This document shows positions 6,997 to 11,418 of a DNA stretch of 11,418 bases, piece after piece. The DNA is from Pirellulaceae bacterium. Its GTDB lineage: Bacteria; Planctomycetota; Planctomycetia; Pirellulales; Pirellulaceae. The position numbers were made by a program, and so were the translations under genes. The notes under the pieces are model-generated. The model made no database searches. It was not told the origin of the DNA and saw nothing but the letters and a program-made list of their open reading frames with translations. Position 1 is the stretch's first letter; every line of letters begins with the position of its first letter. The stretch covers positions 1 through 11,418 of the forward strand of contig JABDKS010000070.1 of NCBI GenBank assembly GCA_013002105.1. The letters are read 5' to 3'.

Positions 6997-8154
6997 TTAT
7001 TCGGCAAAAAGTGCCTTGGCGAACGACGCGGCATCGAACGTAGCGATGTCATCGATTCCTTCGCCCAATCCGACGAACTTGACGGGCAATTCAAACTGTT
7101 CGCGAATTGGCAGAATGACGCCACCCTTGGCCGAACCGTCCAATTTCGCCAGCACGATGCCGGTACACCCGGCGGCTTCGCTGAATCCGCGGGCCTGACT
7201 GATCGCGTTTTGGCCGGCGGTCGCGTCCAGCACAAGCAGGACCTCATGAGGGGCGTCGTCGACTTTTTTGCCGATCACGCGGCGGATCTTGTCCAACTGC
7301 TGCATCAGGTTTGATTGTGTCTGCAGTCGCCCGGCGGTGTCGATGATGGCGATGTCGGCTCCGGTCTCGATCGCTTTCTCGACCGTTTGATAGGCCACGC
7401 TGGCCGGGTCGGCCTCAGGTTTGCCGGTGACAATGTCGCAACCGATTCGGCCCGCCCAGACCGTCAGTTGTTCAACCGCGGCGGCGCGAAACGTATCGCC
7501 GGCCCCCAACACGACTTTGTGTCCCGCTTTGGAAAGATGGTTGGCGAGTTTGCCGATCGAAGTTGTTTTGCCGCTTCCGTTGACTCCGACGACTAAGATA
7601 ACCGTTGGTGCATGTTCGGCGATTTGAATCTCGGCGAATTCTTGTTCCAGCATCGATTGCGTTTGCGCCGTAATCGTCTCCAGGACTTCCTCCAACTGGA
7701 CGACTCGGCCTCGCAGGCGTTTGGCGGCATCGTCGCGAATTTTTTCTGCCGGTCCCGTTCCCATGTCGGTGCGGATCAATCGAGCGAACAGCTCGCCCAG
7801 GAAATCGTCGTCCACCAATCGACCTTCGCTTTTGAACAGGTCACGGATGTCGGTGTTCAGCGCTCGACGTGTCTTCTGCAGGCCCGCACGCATCTTGGAG
7901 AACAGGCCGCCAGAGGACTCCGCGGCTTCGGCGGCCGGCGCTGATTCCACTGGCTCGGGCGCGGGGGCAGTTGGTTCCGCAGCGGCAGGTGATTCGTCGT
8001 CCGCTGCGGATTCCGTGGCGGCGACCTGCCCGGTTGTATCGTGTGAATCGGTTACTGATGTCGATTCCGGTGCTTCGACCTTGTCGGGGCCGGTGACTTC
8101 GGGTGCTGGATCGACGGGAATGTCCGTTTTTTTCTTCGAACGCCAAAAGGCCAT
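6997..8154 (-). CDS. ftsY: Signal recognition particle receptor FtsY
   Basis: A 385-aa SRP-family GTPase. FtsY docks SRP-ribosome complexes at the inner membrane and, through reciprocal GTP hydrolysis with Ffh, hands nascent membrane and secreted proteins to SecYEG. Residues 1-80 are an Ala/Pro/Glu-rich acidic A domain after a basic start (AFWRSKKK). The N domain is about 85-180. In the G domain I see the P-loop G190-V-N-G-S-G-K-T197, the SRP-GTPase insertion motif D220-TFRAAA, DTAGR (272-276) and the guanine-specificity motif AKLD (336-339), where most relatives have TKLD. The C-terminal GLGEGIDDIATFD segment is typical of FtsY rather than Ffh, and the Ffh M domain is absent. ATG 8154 is chosen; the upstream in-frame extension to 8202 has no support. 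Confidence 0.96.
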   Translation of the reverse strand: MAFWRSKKKTDIPVDPAPEVTGPDKVEAPESTSVTDSHDTTGQVAATESAADDESPAAAEPTAPAPEPVESAPAAEAAESSGGLFSKMRAGLQKTRRALNTDIRDLFKSEGRLVDDDFLGELFARLIRTDMGTGPAEKIRDDAAKRLRGRVVQLEEVLETITAQTQSMLEQEFAEIQIAEHAPTVILVVGVNGSGKTTSIGKLANHLSKAGHKVVLGAGDTFRAAAVEQLTVWAGRIGCDIVTGKPEADPASVAYQTVEKAIETGADIAIIDTAGRLQTQSNLMQQLDKIRRVIGKKVDDAPHEVLLVLDATAGQNAISQARGFSEAAGCTGIVLAKLDGSAKGGVILPIREQFELPVKFVGLGEGIDDIATFDAASFAKALFAE

Positions 8155-8158
8155 AATA

Positions 8159-8575
8159 TCACTCAGATTGGGAGAACTTCGCAAAGTGCCTGCAGGGCAC
8201 ACGCAATGTCTGTGTCAGCACCGGCGTGCGATCATCGATCGACGCCGACGCGGTTTGGATACGCCGGTCAACCAGTTGGTCACCAGGAATACCGTCAATC
8301 CACGTGATTTTGCACCAATTGTCCGCGGTCGGGTAGGCCGAGCCAATCGACGTTTCGGCCAGTCGGCGGTATTCGCTGGCGCACCACCGATCGGAACGAC
8401 CATTCGTACCGGTGCAACCCGAACAATTGGTGCCTGATGCAAAGCTTTCGTTGCCGGAAACACGCGAATAACGAGCGCGATGCCTACGATGTGTACCAGT
8501 GGCACCGCGAATCGCAAATTGCTGGCTACTTGATGCTAAATCCAGCGCCTGTTCGCTAACTGGCTCCGATATCAC
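8159..8575 (-). CDS. Possible small hypothetical gene upstream of ftsY
   Basis: An open frame (in-frame stop just upstream at 8672-8674) ending with TGA four bases before the ftsY ATG. From GTG 8575 it would encode 138 residues; GTG 8671 is the longest option. The C-terminal 90 residues look protein-like (CASEYRRLAETSIGSAYP, then WCKITWIDGIPGDQLVD) and my hand count of third codon positions there is moderately GC-enriched, as in neighbouring genes. The N-terminal part is less convincing and contains an Arg/His run. I see no homologue, signal peptide or good start codon. Other frames here are Arg-rich and look like shadows. It may be a real small gene, the remnant of one, or chance; the tight spacing to ftsY is the main positive evidence. 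Confidence 0.35.
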   Translation of the reverse strand: MISEPVSEQALDLASSSQQFAIRGATGTHRRHRARYSRVSGNESFASGTNCSGCTGTNGRSDRWCASEYRRLAETSIGSAYPTADNWCKITWIDGIPGDQLVDRRIQTASASIDDRTPVLTQTLRVPCRHFAKFSQSE

Positions 8576-8694
8576 CTCCTGACGACAGAGCAGCAAGCAT
8601 GATGTCGGACCAAAGCGTGAAATTCGGCTGCGGCCAAAAGTGGCAGGCGGATAACGGCAGGCGAGAACCACTTATCACGCTCCGAGCATGTTGC

Positions 8695-8709
8695 GGAGGC
8701 AATGCCTCC
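8695..8709 (+). other. Short perfect hairpin in the porin leader region
   Basis: GGAGGC (8695-8700), loop AAT, GCCTCC (8704-8709). A CACGTG palindrome and five T follow (8713-8725). The hairpin lies about 90 bp before the porin ATG. The spacing to the T-run is too long for a textbook terminator, so the role is unclear. Apart from this, 8576-8801 shows nothing I can support. Confidence 0.3.
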
Positions 8710-8801
8710 CATCACGTGTCTTTTTCGAAAGCCACAGTGCAAGCTGTTTCTATGCCCTGCAGAAATACCCAAGTACGGAAATTCGGGAGTTAATACAAGC
8801 A

Positions 8802-10202
8802 ATGAAGCTTACAAAATTTGCTTTAGCCGCTGCGATCGCCTGCGTCAGCTACACTGGCACGGCCTTCGCGGACAATGGACAAGTTCGATTGGTATCGGGC
8901 TGCGCAGCATCAGCGTGTGCCGCTGATCCTTGTGGATGCGGCCAGCCAGTATGCGGATGCGAAACAGTTGCGGCCGCAGGATGTGCCGACGCTGGTTGTG
9001 CAGCAGCCGGTTGTGACGCTGGCTGTGCAACAGCCGGTTGTGACGGCGGTTGTGCCGCAGCAGGATGTGACGGCGGTTGTGCCGCAGCAGGATGTGCCGG
9101 TGGATGTGACAGCGGATGCGGTGGCGGATGTGCCCTCGGCGGATGCGGAATCATCTCCAGCCGTTTGAATGACTGCTGCCTGGGTGACCAATGGTCACTC
9201 TTTGGCGAGCATTGCGGTTGGTCCGCTGGTGGTTGGTTGTCCTTTGGACATCACAGCAAGGGCAACGGCCTGTTCAACAGCCGTCCCGACGAACTGCAAC
9301 TGCATCAGGGTTGGCTCTGGGCCGAAAAAGCCGTTGACGGCAGCTGCGGACTCGATCTCGGTGGTCGCATCGACTACCTGTACGGTACCGACAGCCAAGA
9401 CACCCAAGCATTCGGAACCGACCCCAGCGGTTGGGATAACGATTGGGACAATGGTGCTGACTACGGCCACGCGATGCCACAGCTGTATATGGAAGCCGCT
9501 TATGGAGACATGACGGTCAAGGCTGGTCACTTCTACACCATCATCGGGTGGGAAGTCGTGCAAGCTACCGGTAACTTCTTCTACAGCCACGCATACACCA
9601 TGTACAACAGCGAGCCCTTCACCCACACCGGCGTTTTGGGAACGTTCAACTTGAGCGATGACCTGAGCGTTTGGACTGGTTACACCATGGGTTGGGACTC
9701 CGGTTTCGACGACAATGGCGATAACTTCCTGGGCGGATTCTCGGCCACCTTGGCTGATAACATGAGCCTGACTTACGCAACGACCATCGGTCGCTTTGGC
9801 GAAGCTCGCTTCAACGGTGTCGAAAAAGGTTACATGCACTCGATCGTCTTGGACGTCGCAGTCAATGATAGCGTTCAGTACATCTTCCAAAGCGATTTGC
9901 TGGATACCGAAGACAACACCGGAACTGCTGTTCGTGAAACGTTCGGCATCAACCAGTACTTGATCAAGACAATCAACGATTGCTGGTCGGTCGGTGGACG
10001 ATTCGAGTGGTGGAATGCCGAATTCGGCGGAACCGGAGACAGCGATGTCTACGCTCTGACTTTGGGCATCAACCACAAGCCTCACGCCAACATCATGGTG
10101 CGTCCTGAAATCCGCTGGGATTGGGATGACGATGCAATCACTGGCCTGGAAGATGGTGACGAGCAGTTCACATTCGGAACGGACACGATCTTCTTGTTCT
10201 AA
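8802..10202 (+). CDS. OmpL-like (BBP2-type) outer-membrane porin with Cys-rich repeat extension
   Basis: A 466-aa protein. ATG 8802 is chosen over the longer open frame from 8688 because it begins a classic signal peptide (MKLTKFALAAA..., cleavage likely after AFA, residue 23). Residues 34-126 hold 21 cysteines, mostly in tandem GC(D/A)(G/A)GCAxA nonapeptides. Residues 128-466 form a beta-barrel: alternating hydrophobic/polar strands rich in Trp, Tyr and Gly (GGWLSFGHH, LGGRIDYLYGT, YMEAAYGDMTVKAGHFY), acidic loops such as residues 210-219 and 303-308, and a terminal Phe466, the outer-membrane-protein assembly signal. This matches the planctomycete porin family related to OmpL/BBP2, which would pass small solutes through the outer membrane. 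The family name is from memory of the pattern. The gene is monocistronic, with its own terminator at 10277-10315, and is followed by a paralogue in the same direction. Confidence 0.88.
   Translation: MKLTKFALAAAIACVSYTGTAFADNGQVRLVSGCAASACAADPCGCGQPVCGCETVAAAGCADAGCAAAGCDAGCATAGCDGGCAAAGCDGGCAAAGCAGGCDSGCGGGCALGGCGIISSRLNDCCLGDQWSLFGEHCGWSAGGWLSFGHHSKGNGLFNSRPDELQLHQGWLWAEKAVDGSCGLDLGGRIDYLYGTDSQDTQAFGTDPSGWDNDWDNGADYGHAMPQLYMEAAYGDMTVKAGHFYTIIGWEVVQATGNFFYSHAYTMYNSEPFTHTGVLGTFNLSDDLSVWTGYTMGWDSGFDDNGDNFLGGFSATLADNMSLTYATTIGRFGEARFNGVEKGYMHSIVLDVAVNDSVQYIFQSDLLDTEDNTGTAVRETFGINQYLIKTINDCWSVGGRFEWWNAEFGGTGDSDVYALTLGINHKPHANIMVRPEIRWDWDDDAITGLEDGDEQFTFGTDTIFLF
8979..9089 (+). repeat. In-frame 27-bp tandem repeats coding Cys-Gly nonapeptides
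   Basis: Three successive 27-bp units (9009-9035, 9036-9062, 9063-9089) encode GCDAGCATA, GCDGGCAAA and GCDGGCAAA. A 30-bp variant precedes them (8979-9008, GCADAGCAAA) and degenerate units follow to about 9148. The second and third units differ by a single base (GGTTGT versus GGATGT), pointing to recent unit duplication. The repeat keeps many frames open, which produces the spurious ORFs seen here on both strands. Confidence 0.85.
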
Positions 10203-10276
10203 ACCTCAATGCTATCGGGCAGGCACTGAATGCCAGGGGCAGGCCGTGCTTGACCCGATCGCACTGAAAGACAACG

Positions 10277-10315
10277 AAAGCCGGTTGCTACCAAATGGTA
10301 GTGACCGGCTTTTTT
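10277..10315 (+). terminator. Intrinsic terminator after the porin gene
   Basis: AAAGCCGGT (10277-10285) pairs with ACCGGCTTT (10304-10312). Two G-T wobbles and CTACC/GGTAG (10288-10292/10297-10301) extend the stem to 16 bp around a 4-nt loop, followed by a T-run to 10315. It lies 75 nt after the stop and separates the two porin genes. Confidence 0.92.
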
Positions 10316-10633
10316 CGTGCGCTCGTCGGAGACTCCCCCTGACCGTCACACCTTAACAAGATCGGACCATTCGGAGGATTGCGGTCGTATGAATCGAGCA
10401 GATCGCATCGAGTTTGACGAATATCCGGCCCGATACCTCCTTTCAGCAATTGGACTCGATGCGGCGTTACGCGTTTGAATCGCGTGCTGCTCGCCGCTGA
10501 CAAAAATCAGTTGAACGACATGGCGGTGTGAACTGACCATCAATTGCAATCATTTAGAAAACAGGCTCGATGCTGCCGACCATAGAGAGCCGGCCGAGCG
10601 AAAGTATTCGTCATGGATGGGGGTCCAACGAAA
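10316..10633 (+). other. Leader/promoter region of the second porin, with one inverted repeat
   Basis: 318 bp without a convincing gene; the small open frames have no support. It should contain the promoter of the downstream porin, but I see no clear hexamers. GCGGCG (10461-10466) pairs with CGCCGC (10492-10497), and ACGCG (10469-10473) with CGCGT (10481-10485), giving an 11-bp hairpin with an asymmetric internal loop. There is no T-tract after it. Confidence 0.4.
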
Positions 10634-11418
10634 ATGAAGTTATCAAAATTAGCCGCCTTGGCGATGCTGCTGGGAACCGTTTCTGCGGCCAGCGCGCAAA
10701 GCCAACAGGCACCCTACCAGCCCGCTGGTATCCAACAAAACAACGTGGCTCAAGTCAACTGCTGTGCGGGGCCCGTTTGTGGCTGCGAAGTGACCTGTGC
10801 GGCACCGCCGACTTGCTCGGCACCACCGCCTTGTCCACCAGCACCGGCTTGTGGTTGCGAGATGGCTTGCCCACCAGGTGCCTGCTGTGCAGAACCCACC
10901 TGTGCCGCGCCGACGTATGCCGCACCTGGTTGCGGATGCGAATACTCCTGTGACGGTGGTTGCGACTCGGGCTGCTTCGGCGGCGGTGGTTGCGCGATCG
11001 GCAGTTGCCTCGGCGGCGGCGGTGGTGGCTGTGGACTTGGCAGTTGTCTCGGCGGCGATTGCTGCTTGGGCGATCCCTACACGCTCTTTGGCGAGTACGA
11101 AGGCCTGAGTGTCGGTGGCTGGGTGTCGATCGGCTACCACAACAAGGCTCTGCCGTTCCTGTTCAATTCTCATCCCGACCAAATCAACGTTCATCAGACT
11201 TGGTTGTACGCCGAAAAAGTGGCTGATGGCTCCTGCGGCCTCGGTCTCGGTGGACGGATCGACTACGTCTACGGCGTCGACGCACAAGACACCCAAGCAT
11301 TCGGCATCGACGATGACCATTGGGACAATGCCTGGGATCACGGCATCTACGGCAGTGCCATGCCACAACTGTACGTCGAAGCCGCCTACGGCAACACGTC
11401 GGTGAAATTCGGACACTT
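10634..11418 (+). CDS. Second OmpL-like porin with Cys-rich extension, 3'-truncated by the window end
   Basis: The frame is open from ATG 10634 to the window end (261 codons plus two bases), so the C-terminus is missing. It begins with a signal peptide (MKLSKLAALAMLLGTVSAASA, cleaved after residue 21 or nearby), then a Gln/Pro linker, then 24 cysteines between residues 43 and 144. Here the Cys segment is first Pro-rich (CAAPPTCSAPPPCPPAPACG), then Gly-rich (GGGGCAIGSCLGGG), without the regular nonapeptide of its neighbour. From CCLGD (143-147) onward it aligns closely with the upstream porin: LFGE, GGW.S.G.H, the AEK..DGSCGL.LGGRIDY block, the DTQAFG block and MPQLY.EAAYG. It is a tandem paralogue with the same expected role. 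The only Shine-Dalgarno candidate is a weak GGGGG at 10619-10623. Confidence 0.88.
   Translation, partial: MKLSKLAALAMLLGTVSAASAQSQQAPYQPAGIQQNNVAQVNCCAGPVCGCEVTCAAPPTCSAPPPCPPAPACGCEMACPPGACCAEPTCAAPTYAAPGCGCEYSCDGGCDSGCFGGGGCAIGSCLGGGGGGCGLGSCLGGDCCLGDPYTLFGEYEGLSVGGWVSIGYHNKALPFLFNSHPDQINVHQTWLYAEKVADGSCGLGLGGRIDYVYGVDAQDTQAFGIDDDHWDNAWDHGIYGSAMPQLYVEAAYGNTSVKFGH

Noticed and set aside
7721..8437. A 238-aa plus-strand frame opposite ftsY and its upstream region
   Set aside because: It is antisense to the ftsY A and N domains, with Ser/Ala/Gly then Arg-rich composition; no coding features.
8215..8517. A minus-strand frame with a hydrophobic start (FAVPLVHIVGIALVIRV) that could be a signal peptide frameshifted into the 8159-8575 frame
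   Set aside because: It starts at a TTG without an RBS and becomes strongly Arg-rich; the hydrophobic run may be chance. I could not show a specific frameshift site.
8688..8801. 38-residue N-terminal extension of the porin
   Set aside because: It would displace the signal peptide starting at 8802; the paralogous porin begins directly with the same MKL(T/S)K sequence.
8979..9148. CRISPR-like repeats
   Set aside because: Units are contiguous with no spacers and encode a regular peptide inside a gene.
8849..9168. Overlapping Pro/Ala/His- or Val/Gln-rich frames on both strands across the Cys repeats
   Set aside because: They are by-products of the 27-bp tandem repeat, whose length is a multiple of three and keeps several frames open.
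9195..10085. A 296-aa open frame antisense to the porin
   Set aside because: The plus-strand frame has a signal peptide, barrel strands and terminal Phe. The antisense frame is open because of codon bias and has no features.
10649..11416. A 255-aa antisense frame opposite the second porin
   Set aside because: It is antisense to a clear paralogue of the first porin; low-complexity Ala/Thr sequence arises from the Cys/Gly codons on the other strand.

Overview
The window looks like a chromosomal segment of a planctomycete of the Pirellulaceae (Rhodopirellula-like). The base composition is moderately GC-rich, most genes lack a clear Shine-Dalgarno site, and several products are secreted proteins of a kind common in that group: a DUF11 lipoprotein, cysteine-rich envelope proteins and OmpL-like (BBP2-type) porins. 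These sit beside conserved housekeeping genes (ftsY, miaE). The assignment is inferred from gene content; no rRNA or tRNA gene was seen.

Layout. 1-830: 3' part of a secreted Pro/Gly/Met-rich protein with a small Cys cluster, closed by a strong intrinsic terminator. 950-3156: a two-gene operon, namely a secreted paralogue of the first protein and, 11 bp later, a DUF11 lipoprotein. 3157-3419: an intergenic gap with a REP-like imperfect palindrome. 3420-4274: a SAM-dependent methyltransferase with an N-terminal membrane or lipoprotein anchor. 4558-4863: a small CxxC protein (zinc-ribbon-like), convergent with an unrecognised secreted protein at 4909-5994 (minus). The 369-bp gap upstream of that secreted gene carries five inverted repeats, two of them mutually exclusive. 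6364-8154 (minus): ftsY followed by miaE, possibly preceded by a weakly supported ORF (8159-8575) that ends 4 nt before ftsY. 8802-10202: a complete porin with a Cys-rich repeat extension and its own terminator. 10634-11418: the start of a second, paralogous porin, cut by the window end.

How the genes relate. Most of the window encodes cell-envelope proteins. Four exported products (the 5'-cut protein, the DUF11 lipoprotein and both porins) carry clustered cysteines, most extremely the porins, with 21 and 24 Cys between the signal peptide and the barrel. A plausible but untested reading is that these segments are disulfide-linked to one another or to the cell wall. FtsY (the SRP receptor) serves membrane targeting, and MiaE modifies tRNA A37; their linkage need not be functional. 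No defence system, mobile element, CRISPR array or biosynthetic cluster was found. The most novel-looking material is the Cys-repeat porin pair, the anchored methyltransferase, the REP-like palindrome and the hairpin-dense leader at 6110-6249.
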